A DNA stretch of 36,476 nucleotides from Candidatus Kuenenia stuttgartensis (GCA_945861465.1 CAMAVB010000052.1:1-36476), one strand, 5' to 3'; shown: positions 24,016-33,447, numbered from the stretch's first letter. A program made the numbers and translations. Notes: generated by a model from the sequence alone, not told the origin.

Positions 24016-25365
24016 ATGCCCCCTCGTCGTCCTCAATCCGGCACCGACAATCCCAAACGTCAGCCCGCCAAACGCAAGCCGGTCGAACGCCCTGCACGGC
24101 CTGTACGCGGTGCATCCAAGGGACCAAAGGAAAAATCAGATCGAGGTCCACGAGCGTCGGGAAATCGCAAACGCCCGGCATTCAACGTACCAGAAGCACG
24201 CGGAGTTCGATCCGGGGTCGTTGCGGCGGCGGACGATGCGACTCAAGCCATCGAGAAGTCTCCGGATCAAATGCGATTGCAAAAGTTTCTGGCGATGGCG
24301 GGGGTCGATTCGCGACGCAACTGCGAAGAATACATACGTACTGGCCGCGTCACCGTAGATGGCGAAGTCATTACCGATCCTGCGCGAGGCGTCGATCCGA
24401 ATTCCCAGGAGATCAAACTGGATTCTGAACGACTGCGGCCGCCGCGTTTTCGTTACTTTCTGGTGAATAAACCACGAGGCTTTCTGTGTACGAATTCAGA
24501 TCCTCAAGGACGCCCTCGGGCTATCGATCTGGTTCCCGCTGGTGATCAGCGGCTGTTCACAGTCGGTCGTCTGGATGAAAGCACCGAAGGAATGCTGCTG
24601 GTCACGAATGACGGCGATCTTGCACAGCAGTTGGCTCACCCTCGATTCGAAGTCATCCGCCGGTATCGCTGTCTGGTGGCCGGTTTTCCTCAACCCGATA
24701 TTCTGCATCAGCTTCGCGAAGGCATGTACTTTGCCGAAGGTTTCTTTCGTTTCCGAAATGTGCGGATTTTCAAACGTCGTGGCCGCAGCACGATTCTGGA
24801 ACTGGAACTGCAGGAAGGAAAGAACCGCGAAATCCGTCGCTTGATGGCCCGCGTCGGACACAAAGTATTGGCACTGGAACGTGTGGCCTTCGGACCGTTG
24901 AAGCTGGGAAGTCTGCCCCCCGGACGTCATCGTGAATTGTCATCGTTTGAAATTCGTCAGCTTCGACAGTTTATCGCTCACGGCGAAGCCTCGGAATCTG
25001 ATCCTCACCGCGCAGGAAGCAAGCAGAAGTTCGGCTATCGCACCGGACAAACACGCGGAGATCGCAAACGCCCAACGACAGGCGAAGCAAAGTCTGCGAC
25101 ACCAGTCGCAGGAACACAACCTGACAAAACTCCTGTCGCAAAAACACCGGCTGGTAGAATTCCCGCACTGCGAACTTCTGTCGCCAGACCAACTTCCAAA
25201 CCAGGTTCATCACGTCCGCAGCCGTCTGGCAAGCCCGGACTGAAATCCAAAGCATCCGGCAGCGGAACGCGGAAACCTGCGAAGCGCAAGCCTGTCTCAG
25301 GGGCCACCACTGAGCGTCCTGTGCGCCCGATTAACAAAGGTCGTGATCGGCGACGTGATCGCTGA
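24016..25365 (+). CDS. RsuA/RluB-family pseudouridine synthase
   Basis: A 449-residue protein. A basic, Pro/Arg-rich N-terminal tail of about 85 residues precedes an S4 RNA-binding domain ([20 protein letters not shown], about 88-140). The synthase domain has [34 protein letters not shown] with the catalytic Asp, RYRCLVAG and [21 protein letters not shown] second basic Lys/Pro/Thr-rich tail of about 120 residues ends [13 protein letters not shown]. It isomerises a uridine in rRNA; the target position cannot be read from sequence, though RluB (23S) is the closest guess. ATG 24016 is preferred over an upstream in-frame TTG at 24001. The two disordered basic tails are unusually long and probably bind RNA. 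Confidence 0.93.
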   Translation: MPPRRPQSGTDNPKRQPAKRKPVERPARPVRGASKGPKEKSDRGPRASGNRKRPAFNVPEARGVRSGVVAAADDATQAIEKSPDQMRLQKFLAMAGVDSRRNCEEYIRTGRVTVDGEVITDPARGVDPNSQEIKLDSERLRPPRFRYFLVNKPRGFLCTNSDPQGRPRAIDLVPAGDQRLFTVGRLDESTEGMLLVTNDGDLAQQLAHPRFEVIRRYRCLVAGFPQPDILHQLREGMYFAEGFFRFRNVRIFKRRGRSTILELELQEGKNREIRRLMARVGHKVLALERVAFGPLKLGSLPPGRHRELSSFEIRQLRQFIAHGEASESDPHRAGSKQKFGYRTGQTRGDRKRPTTGEAKSATPVAGTQPDKTPVAKTPAGRIPALRTSVARPTSKPGSSRPQPSGKPGLKSKASGSGTRKPAKRKPVSGATTERPVRPINKGRDRRRDR

Positions 25366-25482
25366 TCATGTGCTGGGGGCCACAGGATCAGAGTCAAGGT
25401 GGGCTGCGGAAAAGTTGTGGTATTTAACTCAGCTGATTTCTCCGGGTTTTGTTCCACGCTGAATGAACAAAGTTGCGACAAG

Positions 25483-25665
25483 TCCCTTCTCCCCCGAAAT
25501 CGGGGGAGAAGGTGGCCGACAGGCCGGATGAGGGGGTTGTCCAGTATGTCATCGTGCAAAAAACTCCCCACTCAGCCTGCCCCCGTGCCCCCCCCCAATT
25601 CGTTTGCGACGACGATGCCCCATAATACAGTGTGCGAACCTGCAAACGAATTGAGGGAGCGGGGA
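25483..25665. repeat. Interspersed repeat family E, copy 2 (inverted)
   Basis: The same two hairpins as 10749-10923 in the opposite orientation: CCTTCTCCCCCGAAATCGGGGGAGAAGG followed by CCGGATGAGGGGG, then a second, partly diverged arm pair (CCCCAATTCGTTTGC with GCAAACGAATTGAGGGAG). It lies between the pseudouridine synthase and universal stress protein genes. Confidence 0.85.
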
Positions 25666-25800
25666 CACTTTGGGTTCGTTCCAGTTAGATCAAGTCCTGG
25701 CCAAAGATGAACATGCCGAGTGCGTCACTTCTCTTCAACAAGTAATCGGATACAGTCGTTGTACAGTGACAAACAGCCAAACAAGCACTGGAGATACGAT

Positions 25801-26268
25801 ATGACGATCCAAATTCAGCGAATTCTGCTGCCCACTGATTTCAGCGATTATTCCACCGCCGCCACGAAATATGCGTGTGAACTGGCATCGCGTTTCAATT
25901 CTGAACTCCACATCCTGCACACGCTGGAACGCCATCTTTCATCGACACCCACTTTTGAATTTGGCCTCGACATGCCGACGTTCGTCAGCGAGTCCAAAGC
26001 GGCTGCGGAAAAGAAACTGGCTGGTCTTATCGATTCCGGCTGGTCGGTCGGTCGTACAGTGATCCGATCCGTAACAGAAGGATCGCCAAAGATTGAAATC
26101 GTCCGCTATGCCCGTGAGGCGAACATCGATCTGATCGTTCTCTCGACGCACGGTCGGACAGGTTTAGCCCACGTCATGCTGGGCAGCGTTGCTGAAAGTG
26201 TGGTACGGACCGCGACTTGTCCCGTGCTCACAGTGCGACCGGAGGGGCATCAATTCGTGATGCCTTGA
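25801..26268 (+). CDS. Universal stress protein (UspA family)
   Basis: A 155-residue cytoplasmic protein of the Usp fold: IQRILLPTDFSDYSTAATKY at the N-terminus, NIDLIVLSTHGRTGLAHVML followed by GSVAESVVRTATCPVLTVRP. The G-x2-G-x9-G(S) pattern (GRTG...GS) marks the ATP-binding subclass. Such proteins are induced by stress or growth arrest. ATG 25801 has GGAG about 8 bp upstream; an earlier in-frame ATG at 25720 adds residues outside the family. Apparently monocistronic. Confidence 0.93.
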   Translation: MTIQIQRILLPTDFSDYSTAATKYACELASRFNSELHILHTLERHLSSTPTFEFGLDMPTFVSESKAAAEKKLAGLIDSGWSVGRTVIRSVTEGSPKIEIVRYAREANIDLIVLSTHGRTGLAHVMLGSVAESVVRTATCPVLTVRPEGHQFVMP

Positions 26269-26461
26269 ATCGACACGTCTGGCAGAATCGACCTGATTCT
26301 GTTCATTTTTTCTTGATCTCATCTGCCTATGCGGAGGCAGAACGTGAAGGCGGGATCTTGCCGTAGACGGGACACGGAGGGCTGACGCCCAACCGCTCGC
26401 CGGTGCGGAGGCAGGGCATCATCACAACTAAACCAGGCTCTCTATGAGACGCGGAGTTCTT

Positions 26462-26561
26462 GTAGGGTGGGACCAGCGAGCAACGCGAGCGCCGGCCCAC
26501 CCTGTGTGCAACTCGAGAATGGTGGGCCGGCGCGGCTTGTCAGCCGCTTGCCCCACCTTAC
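26462..26561. repeat. 100-bp inverted repeat element (family K)
   Basis: The outer ends GTAGGGTGGG and CCCCACCTTAC are near-complementary; the inner arms GCCGGCCCACC (26491-26501) and GGTGGGCCGGC (26521-26531) are perfect. A related half occurs at about 35509-35540. It lies in the convergent gap between the universal stress protein and miaA genes and may serve as a terminator for both. Confidence 0.7.
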
Positions 26562-26601
26562 GAGCGAAAACTCCGGTTCTCATGCTGAATCTGGTTTAGA
26601 T

Positions 26602-27546
26602 TCACGTCCGCTGCAAATTCAGGATCATGTGCGCCAGTGCGGAGGGCGATTCTGCACCGGTTGTCTCCAGCGGAGTACATTCCTGAATGTTGCGAAACCA
26701 GGTGTGCTGCCGTTTGGCAAATTGTCGGGTTGAGATTTTCGTCAGAGCCACTGCCTGTTCCAGTGACAGTGTCCCTGTAAGGTGCTGGATAAGTTCCTGA
26801 TAGCCCAGCGCTTGTCTGGCCGTTCGGCCCGGGGGCGGTTCGAATTCCAGCAGGGTGCGTGTTTCTTCCAGCCAGCCCGCCTGCATCATCATGTCGATGC
26901 GTCGGTTGATGCGCTGATGCAGCCAGGGACGCGGGGGCTGAAGCCAAACGACACAGGCCGGTCGATCTTCCGGAGGCCGCGGTCGATGATGTTGATCTTC
27001 TGAGAGCGGTTTGCCGGTCAACTCAAAGACTTCGATGGCCCGGATCAATCTCCGCATGTCATTGGGATGCAGACGCTGAGCGGTGACTGCATCACGTTCG
27101 GCCAGCTGCGCGTGAAGCCATTCCGGGCCGTGTTGCACGGCCAGTCGTTCCCATCGATTTCGCAGGTCCCAATCGGCCTCCGGTCCCTCAAACATGCCTC
27201 GCAGAATCGAACGCAGATAGAGTCCCGTGCCGCCGACAAACAGCGGTACAAGTCCCCGCGATGAGATATCGTTCGCCGCGTCATGCGCCAACCGCACAAA
27301 TTCTGTTACACTGAAATCCTGAGCGGGGTCGGCGATGTCAATCAGATGATGACGAACGGACTGTTGATCGGCGACTGATGGCTTTGCCGTACCGATCGAC
27401 ATGCCGCGATAGACGGCCATCGAATCCAGCGATACGATTTCAGCGTTCAGCACCTGCGCCAGATGCAGTGCGGCGGCTGACTTTCCGGACGCAGTCGGTC
27501 CCGCGACGAACCAACATTGCTTCAGCAAAGTGACGGGAAACTGCAT
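26602..27546 (-). CDS. tRNA dimethylallyltransferase MiaA
   Basis: A 314-residue enzyme that transfers a dimethylallyl group to N6 of A37 in tRNAs reading UNN codons. The P-loop WFVAGPTASGKSAAALHLA lies near the N-terminus. EIVSLDSMAVYRGMSIGTAK follows, with Met-Ala where most members have Gln-x. Then come VGGTGLYLRSILRGMF, DMRRLIRAIEVFELTGKPLS, RTARQALGYQELIQHLTG and STRQFAKRQHTWFRN. ATG 27546 gives the normal start; the frame is open further upstream but without family match. Single gene, preceded by repeat H. Confidence 0.95.
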   Translation of the reverse strand: MQFPVTLLKQCWFVAGPTASGKSAAALHLAQVLNAEIVSLDSMAVYRGMSIGTAKPSVADQQSVRHHLIDIADPAQDFSVTEFVRLAHDAANDISSRGLVPLFVGGTGLYLRSILRGMFEGPEADWDLRNRWERLAVQHGPEWLHAQLAERDAVTAQRLHPNDMRRLIRAIEVFELTGKPLSEDQHHRPRPPEDRPACVVWLQPPRPWLHQRINRRIDMMMQAGWLEETRTLLEFEPPPGRTARQALGYQELIQHLTGTLSLEQAVALTKISTRQFAKRQHTWFRNIQECTPLETTGAESPSALAHMILNLQRT

Positions 27547-27604
27547 AGTCTTGTACAGATCGGGACTTCGACAAATTCGAAAGCGTAGACAGAAAACAGA
27601 TCTG

Positions 27605-27769
27605 AACCGCGAATGGACACGAATGGACGCGAATAAAGTCAAAAAAGCCGCTAAAATGTTATATTTTCGTGCCATAACTTCAGCGCCGGCACCGGTTGAC
27701 GAGTCATTCGAAATGAACCCAGGCTGGAATCCTGCCGCTATTCGCGTATATTCGCGTCCATTCGCGGTT
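27605..27769. repeat. 165-bp inverted repeat element (family H)
   Basis: The ends AACCGCGAATGGAC and GTCCATTCGCGGTT are perfectly complementary, and the similarity extends inward through CGAATGGACGCGAAT and ATTCGCGTATATTCGCG. There is no coding capacity. It fills most of the divergent gap between miaA and the receiver-like gene. Confidence 0.75.
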
Positions 27770-27873
27770 TAAAACCAGTCCTCCTCTGCGCACTTCATTT
27801 TGTGATTGAACATTGATAACGATGTCAGTGATCCACTCCTCACCGCAATATGTACTCTTTTAAAGGCGATTTG

Positions 27874-28248
27874 ATGACAGGCAAGACCGTGCTGAGTATC
27901 GGACAGTGTCGTCCGGATCAGGCAGCAATTTCACATTATTTGACATCGCACTTCGGCGCTACTGTGCTGACGGCTGATCTGCCGACGGATGCATACCAAT
28001 TGCTGAAGTCCAAAACCGTCGATCTGGTCCTCATCAATCGCAAGCTGGACGCCGACTCCAGCGATGGCATGGAAATTCTGCAGCAGATTCTTGGTGACAA
28101 GGCGACGGCCACACTTCCAGTCATGCTGGTTTCGAACTTCGCGGAATGGCAGGAAAAGGCTGTCGCGTGTGGAGCGACATACGGCTTCGGCAAAGCAGAA
28201 TTGAACCGTCCAGAAACAAAACTGCGACTGAGTGCAGTACTGGAGTGA
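27874..28248 (+). CDS. Receiver-like domain protein lacking the phospho-acceptor
   Basis: A 124-residue stand-alone protein with the CheY-like order of strands: KTVLSIGQCRPDQAAISHYL, VDLVLINRKLDADSSDGMEIL, LPVMLVSNFAEW, CGATYGFGKAEL. The position normally held by the phosphorylated Asp is Asn55 (LIN), and the N-terminal acidic pair is replaced by GQC. The switch Ser87 and conserved Lys107 remain. It is therefore probably a pseudo-receiver acting as a phosphorylation-independent protein-interaction module. ATG 27874 with AAAGG upstream is preferred over 27850. No kinase is adjacent. Confidence 0.8.
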   Translation: MTGKTVLSIGQCRPDQAAISHYLTSHFGATVLTADLPTDAYQLLKSKTVDLVLINRKLDADSSDGMEILQQILGDKATATLPVMLVSNFAEWQEKAVACGATYGFGKAELNRPETKLRLSAVLE

Positions 28249-28344
28249 TTCACGCCACAGATCCCGAATTGCCGCGAAAGAACTCAAAGATCGCAAAAAA
28301 TGGCTTGCCGAGGCGGGCAGGGTTGTGGCAACTCGGTGCAAGGC

Positions 28345-28483
28345 TGCGATTCCTGTAGCTTGGACATTCATGTCCGAGATATTGACCAAACAAGGCTGCA
28401 TTATCGAGCGGCTGGCAACGTCGAATAACCAGCGCTTCGACCGTGTACTATGGCCAAGCGACGGACATGAATGTCCATCCTAC
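28345..28483. repeat. Repeat family C, copy 2 (intact, inverted)
   Basis: The left end TGCGATTCCTGTAGC is followed by GGACATTCATGTCC (28362-28375); the right end holds GGACATGAATGTCC (28463-28476) and ATCCTAC. It is 139 bp in opposite orientation to the copy at 6176-6416 and has no insertion. It lies between the receiver-like gene and the lipoprotein gene. Confidence 0.75.
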
Positions 28484-28551
28484 ATTCGATCGGCCCACCA
28501 TCGCACCCAAAACTTGACTCAACTACAACATCTGTTGGAAAGTAAGCGTAG

Positions 28552-29469
28552 CTAATCAAGCACGCGGGCGTTTTCGATCTTGTAGAGCCGAGCAAGTTCC
28601 GAACCGTCACTCTCGTTGTCGATGCGGAACGTGCCTTCCACATCGAATGGGCGCTGATCAATGTATTTTGTTGACTGGCCCTCTTTCAGTTTTACGAAGA
28701 TTACGTCGTAGATTTTTGGCATTCGCTGAAAGCAGCAAATTCCATTGTCGCGCGCGAGGGTGAACGATAGCAGGCCTTCCGAAATGTACGTCGGATACAT
28801 CCAGCCGCGAATGCGAATCTGCTTGCCATTCAGTGATGCCAGCCACTCCGGAAAATACTCCGCAGCATTCGGCGGTACGGGTTCCATATTCAGAATCTTG
28901 AGCAGATCGATGTCATCGTAGCCGATCCTCACAGCGTCAGTCCCGCGTTCACGCCGAAACGACTTTTCAGGAATCAGCAGCTGGATCTTCGATGGCGATT
29001 TCGCTGCAGCATTATCAATTTCCGGCGTGTCTGCCCGACCTGTCAGACCCGACTGTGTCGAGACAATGGATTTTGAGCCTGTCGCTGAATCTGCATGGAG
29101 ACTGCTCTCACCGTTATCCGGCTGATTTATCAGAACAGTATCACTGCCGGTCGTTGAATCCGATACAGGATTGACCACAGTATCGTCAGACGGCTCTGCG
29201 GCCAGGATGTCAGTATCATCAGACGGCTCTGCGGCCAGGACGTTCGCATCGGGACTCACAACTTCCTGCGGCGTGGCAGCTGTTGAATCGACGGCTTGTG
29301 CATTGACCACTGCAGTGGCGTGCGAAGGGACAGCGGACTGCTTCTGGTTTTCTTCGAATTCCGACGGAGTAGTCTTCTTATAACTGACGTAATCACTATC
29401 GCCGTTGTTGCATCCGGCAACAGAGGCAAGGGAGATCAGAATGGCAGAAGCGGTCGTGCGTTTGTTCAT
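28552..29469 (-). CDS. Lipoprotein with a DUF3299-like C-terminal domain
   Basis: A 305-residue protein. A lipoprotein signal (ILISLASVAGC, lipobox VAGC at about residue 20) is followed by about 150 acidic, Ser/Thr-rich linker residues that contain a near-exact 11-residue tandem duplication (AAEPSDDT twice). A C-terminal domain of about 110 residues follows: LASLNGKQIRIRGWMYPTY, LSFTLARDNGICCFQRMPKI, YDVIFVKLKE, PFDVEGTFRI. The domain resembles DUF3299-type beta-barrel proteins; the assignment is moderate. The neighbouring gene at 29683-30669 encodes the same domain, so the pair are paralogues. Start 29469 is set by the lipoprotein signal. Function unknown. Confidence 0.8.
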   Translation of the reverse strand: MNKRTTASAILISLASVAGCNNGDSDYVSYKKTTPSEFEENQKQSAVPSHATAVVNAQAVDSTAATPQEVVSPDANVLAAEPSDDTDILAAEPSDDTVVNPVSDSTTGSDTVLINQPDNGESSLHADSATGSKSIVSTQSGLTGRADTPEIDNAAAKSPSKIQLLIPEKSFRRERGTDAVRIGYDDIDLLKILNMEPVPPNAAEYFPEWLASLNGKQIRIRGWMYPTYISEGLLSFTLARDNGICCFQRMPKIYDVIFVKLKEGQSTKYIDQRPFDVEGTFRIDNESDGSELARLYKIENARVLD

Positions 29470-29682
29470 GGTGTGTCCGTTCCGTAGACCTGTGAATTGG
29501 CGTCGCAAGGAAACCATTGTTGTCTTTCGCTCAGCGAAAGTCACGCGACTTTTGCGGAGCAAAACACTCCTGATCGTCACTAAATCAACAGTCCGCTAGC
29601 GCCATGCCGCTCATGTTTTTGACTCAATCAACCGCCTGCGAGCGACTTACGCCTCACGGTCGTGGAATTTCAGGAAGTACTC

Positions 29683-30669
29683 TTAGAATCGCGTCCACGC
29701 TTCTTCGACAAGTTCAACATTCTTCATCCGGTACACGGGTGCGTACTCAAAATCATCCGGTGGCCCGCCCTGGCCTGCTCGAACATCCGCTTCGAGCACA
29801 CCCGCGACCGCCACCATCCCAATGTAGGCTCGTGTCACCAGCTGAAATTTTTCCTGCTGATAATCTTCGTTCGCCGCAAATTTTTTCTGCGATTCTTCAG
29901 CGAGACTCATCACCGACATCCCTGGGGCACGTTCTGAAATCGCCGGACGATCAGAAGGCGATTTCAGAAAAGGCAATGTCACTATGATGTAGTCGTGTGA
30001 TTTCGGTTTTCCGCCAAAGCAGCATTCTCCATTATCCTTCAGCAAAATAAACTGCCACAGTCCCGTCGTTGCCTGCGTTGCATACATGAAACCTTTAAGA
30101 TAGACCTTCTTACCGATGACGTCTGCGACTGCAGGGTCAAGTTTCCTGTATCCGCCGACAAAAACAAACTGCTTTTCTGCCACATCTTTCTGGAAGTTGA
30201 CGCGCTGGTAGCCTTCTGGCACTTCATGCTGGTAGTCGTATGACATTTTTGCCGAGCCGAGGCAGAAACTGCAGATTGACAACACCAATCCGATCATCGC
30301 CATCCATGTGCCTTTCACGAACCCGCCGGAAGAACGGATTTGTTTGACAGCCCCAACCCCTACAAAGATGCCAAAAAAAGCCACGTACAAACCGAAATAC
30401 CCCAAAAATCCGGTGAGTCCGAGCATCCCCAGGCAAAGTGAGATCGGAGCCCACGGAGACACGGGCACATAGTCCAGATCCTCCCCATTCGAGGTAGTTC
30501 CCCAGCTGACTGCGCTGTTGTCCGAAAATTCGTTCACTGCTGTTGCTCCATTCGCTGAGGACTTATCCTGAACGTTGACGCCAGGCAGAAGTGGTGCGTA
30601 AACTGTTTCATCAAAAGCACTTGCGTCAGAATTTTTCTGGTATCGTTGCTCAAGGGTTTGCTCGCCCAT
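29683..30669 (-). CDS. Membrane protein with a DUF3299-like domain
   Basis: A 328-residue protein: about 85 polar residues, then two or three transmembrane helices (ISLCLGMLGLTGFLGYFGLY, VAFFGIFVGVG, WMAMIGLVLSICSFCLG). An external domain follows: VIGKKVYLKGFMYATQAT, LWQFILLKDNGECCFGGKPK, SHDYIIVTLPF, and YIGMVAVAGVLEADV near the end. The xGK(K/Q)(V/I)xx(K/R)G(F/W)MY and DNGxCCF motifs are shared with the lipoprotein encoded just downstream (29469-28552), which indicates duplication. ATG 30669 (MGEQTLEQRY) is preferred to 30693. Role unknown; an envelope protein pair is likely. Confidence 0.8.
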   Translation of the reverse strand: MGEQTLEQRYQKNSDASAFDETVYAPLLPGVNVQDKSSANGATAVNEFSDNSAVSWGTTSNGEDLDYVPVSPWAPISLCLGMLGLTGFLGYFGLYVAFFGIFVGVGAVKQIRSSGGFVKGTWMAMIGLVLSICSFCLGSAKMSYDYQHEVPEGYQRVNFQKDVAEKQFVFVGGYRKLDPAVADVIGKKVYLKGFMYATQATTGLWQFILLKDNGECCFGGKPKSHDYIIVTLPFLKSPSDRPAISERAPGMSVMSLAEESQKKFAANEDYQQEKFQLVTRAYIGMVAVAGVLEADVRAGQGGPPDDFEYAPVYRMKNVELVEEAWTRF

Positions 30670-31017
30670 CCGGTTCGTCCTCATCCGTTTCACTCAAGTT
30701 GTCCATCGATCCGTGCATTTTACGTATTGAAACGCTTCAACGTGAACTCAATCCTGGCCAAAACTCCGGAACCTGTGCGATTTGGGCGATAAGACCGCAA
30801 TTTTGTGCCGCGACGGCTGAGCCTTGACAGTCAGGTGGGAAACTTTGCTCTGCAAACATTGGGAGTTTGGTTTTACTGAGAAGATTTCCGCCACGAAGTG
30901 CGTCACACTCTGCTCAGCACCGTTAGCGACGCAATCTGACTTCTTTGTGCCGAGCATGGCGGATGCGGACGAACCCCGCACCAGGATAAACTGTAAATTC
31001 CTTCTGCCGCTCTCCCA
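30670..31017. other. Divergent intergenic region
   Basis: Lies between the membrane protein gene (-) and the exonuclease gene (+). No repeat copy, hairpin of note or clear promoter pair was recognised. Confidence 0.45.
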
Positions 31018-32013
31018 ATGACAAAACCGCTGCTTCAGGAAACACCCTCGGGACTATTTTGTGAAATCGGCGACTTTCACATTGATCCGTCGCAACGTGT
31101 TCCCCGAGCTGTCGTCACCCACGCACACGCCGATCACGCTCGACCGGGTTCTCAGAAATATCTCGCTGCCAAAGAGGGACGGCGGGTGCTGCGGCATCGG
31201 CTTGGACCGTCGGCAGAGATCGAAGCACTGCCATATGGTGAGACAAAGCTGATCAACGGAGTGACATTGTCGTTTCATCCGGCAGGCCATATTCTTGGGT
31301 CCGCTCAGGTTCGCGTGGAATACCGTGGTGAAGTCTGGGTTGTGAGTGGAGACTACAAGACAGAGCCTGACGCCACGTGCGCGGCATTCGAACATGTGCG
31401 TTGCCACACATTCATTACGGAATGTACGTTCGGCCTGCCGATTTATCGCTGGCCAACTCAACAGGAAATCTTTGCCGACATCAACCGCTGGTGGAAACAG
31501 TGCCGCGATGACGGCAAGCCTGCGGTCCTGCTGGCGTATTCCCTTGGGAAGGCACAACGCTTGATTGCCGGAGTCGATCCTGCGATCGGGCCGATCTATT
31601 GTCATTCCGCCGTTCAGCAATTGAATGAAGAATACCGAGCCAGTGGTATTGATTTGCCAAAAACATGGCTCCCCACTCAGGCTCCGGCGCGAAAAGACTG
31701 GGGAGGAGTTCTGGTTGTTACGCCGCCGTCCACGGCACATTCGATATGGCTCAGCATGTTTCGCAATGCGTCAGTCGCCATGGTCTCCGGCTGGATGCTG
31801 ACGCCGCAGACGCCGCGATCCCGATCTGTCGAAATCGGGTTTCCTCTGTCAGACCACGCAGACTGGCCGGGGCTGCTGAAGGCAATTGATGAAACCCGGG
31901 CGGAACAGATTTTCGTGACTCATGGCCAGCCAGGAACGATCGTGCGGTGGCTCAATGAAAACGGCAAGTTCGCTCGCGCCCTTGGCGCAAACAACGGTCT
32001 TCAAAATGAGTGA
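31018..32013 (+). CDS. Ligase-associated DNA exonuclease-like metallo-beta-lactamase protein
   Basis: A 331-residue protein of the metallo-beta-lactamase/beta-CASP-related group annotated as ligase-associated DNA exonuclease. VVTHAHADHARPGSQKYLAA carries the metal-binding HxHxDH, FHPAGHILGSAQVRVE the next His, and VVSGDYKTEPDATC the bridging Asp. TECTFGLPIYRWP, GKPAVLLAYSLGKAQRLI and FPLSDHADW follow, and VTHGQPG is near the end. Elsewhere this gene usually forms a cluster with an ATP-dependent DNA ligase and an Lhr-type helicase, implying a DNA repair role. Neither partner is here. It starts at ATG 31018. Confidence 0.9.
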   Translation: MTKPLLQETPSGLFCEIGDFHIDPSQRVPRAVVTHAHADHARPGSQKYLAAKEGRRVLRHRLGPSAEIEALPYGETKLINGVTLSFHPAGHILGSAQVRVEYRGEVWVVSGDYKTEPDATCAAFEHVRCHTFITECTFGLPIYRWPTQQEIFADINRWWKQCRDDGKPAVLLAYSLGKAQRLIAGVDPAIGPIYCHSAVQQLNEEYRASGIDLPKTWLPTQAPARKDWGGVLVVTPPSTAHSIWLSMFRNASVAMVSGWMLTPQTPRSRSVEIGFPLSDHADWPGLLKAIDETRAEQIFVTHGQPGTIVRWLNENGKFARALGANNGLQNE

Positions 32014-32108
32014 TTTATGCTCCGCGAGGTCAGGAAAGATGCCCTGCGTTCTCAGCCGCGTGCAGTATAAGTTTGACGGACGCGGATGATCTGTGGTTTG
32101 AGCCAGTG

Positions 32109-33413
32109 CTAACCGCCCGCTGCCGCAGCCGTCAAACTTTCTGCTTCCGGATGCGTGTCGCAGATGATTTCGCGGATGGCCTGACGATCTTCAGCTTTAA
32201 GGTGATCAAACTTTGAAGTTGTGTCGTTGCCGGACAGGACTTCGTCCAGTCGCTTCCACACTCGGCTCTTCACGCCAGACGGAAGTGCAGCGAAGGCCTC
32301 GGAATAGATGAGGAAGCTGCACGGATAGCGAAACAGCCGCGTGCGAAGATCGAATTGTCGCAGACTGCGGCCTTTGGGATCCAGCGGGCCTCGTGCGGCG
32401 AATTCCGTCGTGAAACCGGAAGTGCCAGCCACAGGATCGCTGAGCCGTGCTTCCTCGCAGAACAGCAGCCCCTTTACGACACTTTCCGCTGCGGAAGAAA
32501 ATCGCCGCTCGGTGGATTCTGATTCGAAACCGTCAGGCCGCTCCAACGCCTTGTTCATGATGTCCGCATCTCGGACCGTGATACGACCGGCGTGATTCGC
32601 AGCAGTCAGAATATTGTGCATTGTGACCTGATGTTCCAGCACCATCAACGCGACAATGTCACTATGTGGCGTCAGATATGGACGGACTTCAAAGTGCGAG
32701 CTCAAATCCGTAACGTTAGCACCGGAATCGACATCCAGCTTCTCTGAGACCTCTTCGTTGTCGAGGGTACAATTGCCCATGTGACGTTGCTGACCGTGAG
32801 TCCCTGTCACGTACCAACCACCCCAACGTTCATTGAACGGACTGGAATCGTCGGTCAGATGCGTTCCCAGGCGGTATACCGGTTGCCCGCCTGAATCAGG
32901 AAACACCGAACGCACGATGTGGCCCGGCGTCCTGCGCGTGTGACTGGAACCATGGCATTGGAGGCATTTTGAGGTTTCGCGAGTGAAGGCGGGCGTCTCC
33001 GGAGATCGCTGGTCCAGCGTGTAAAACGTCCCGCCCAACTGCGGATCAGCGGCAGAAATCTCCACCACATCACCGCGTTGCACCCAGCCAAGGTAGACGT
33101 CATCGTTGAAGTACACGGCACGCGGAGTTCTTGGCGTAATCCGACTGATCTGCAGGCTGGTCTTCGAAAATACCAGAACCTGACTGGACTCCGGCACGTT
33201 CAATTCGACCATGAGCGATTTGAGATAGCCATGTCCCGGTTCCCAGGTCACTCTGGACTCACCCGACTTGATGCTCTCGATCAGGCGAGCCACCGGATCG
33301 GTCGCGGTGGCGGAACTGTACAAAATCGGCTCCTGCTCAAAATCCAACTGCGCCGAAGCGGTACGGAAATTGAGCACGAAGACGACGAACATTAAAGGTC
33401 TGAGATGTGACAT
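32109..33413 (-). CDS. Exported mono-heme cytochrome-like protein
   Basis: A 434-residue protein with a signal peptide (LMFVVFVLNFRTASAQ) and one c-type heme motif, CLQCH, near residue 152 (TSKCLQCHGSSHTRRTPGH). Other recognisable stretches are PRAVYFNDDVYLGWVQRGD, GGTFYTLDQ, GGWYVTGTHGQQRHMGN and MVLEHQVTMHNILTAANHAG, whose His and Met could be heme or metal ligands. I recognise it as a planctomycete/proteobacterial secreted cytochrome of unassigned function. It follows the DUF3365 gene by 34 bp on the same strand, so they probably form an operon. ATG 33413 is used; 33425 is possible. Confidence 0.82.
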   Translation of the reverse strand: MSHLRPLMFVVFVLNFRTASAQLDFEQEPILYSSATATDPVARLIESIKSGESRVTWEPGHGYLKSLMVELNVPESSQVLVFSKTSLQISRITPRTPRAVYFNDDVYLGWVQRGDVVEISAADPQLGGTFYTLDQRSPETPAFTRETSKCLQCHGSSHTRRTPGHIVRSVFPDSGGQPVYRLGTHLTDDSSPFNERWGGWYVTGTHGQQRHMGNCTLDNEEVSEKLDVDSGANVTDLSSHFEVRPYLTPHSDIVALMVLEHQVTMHNILTAANHAGRITVRDADIMNKALERPDGFESESTERRFSSAAESVVKGLLFCEEARLSDPVAGTSGFTTEFAARGPLDPKGRSLRQFDLRTRLFRYPCSFLIYSEAFAALPSGVKSRVWKRLDEVLSGNDTTSKFDHLKAEDRQAIREIICDTHPEAESLTAAAAGG

Positions 33414-33447
33414 CATTACGAGCATTTCACTCCAGCGTGATGATCCA

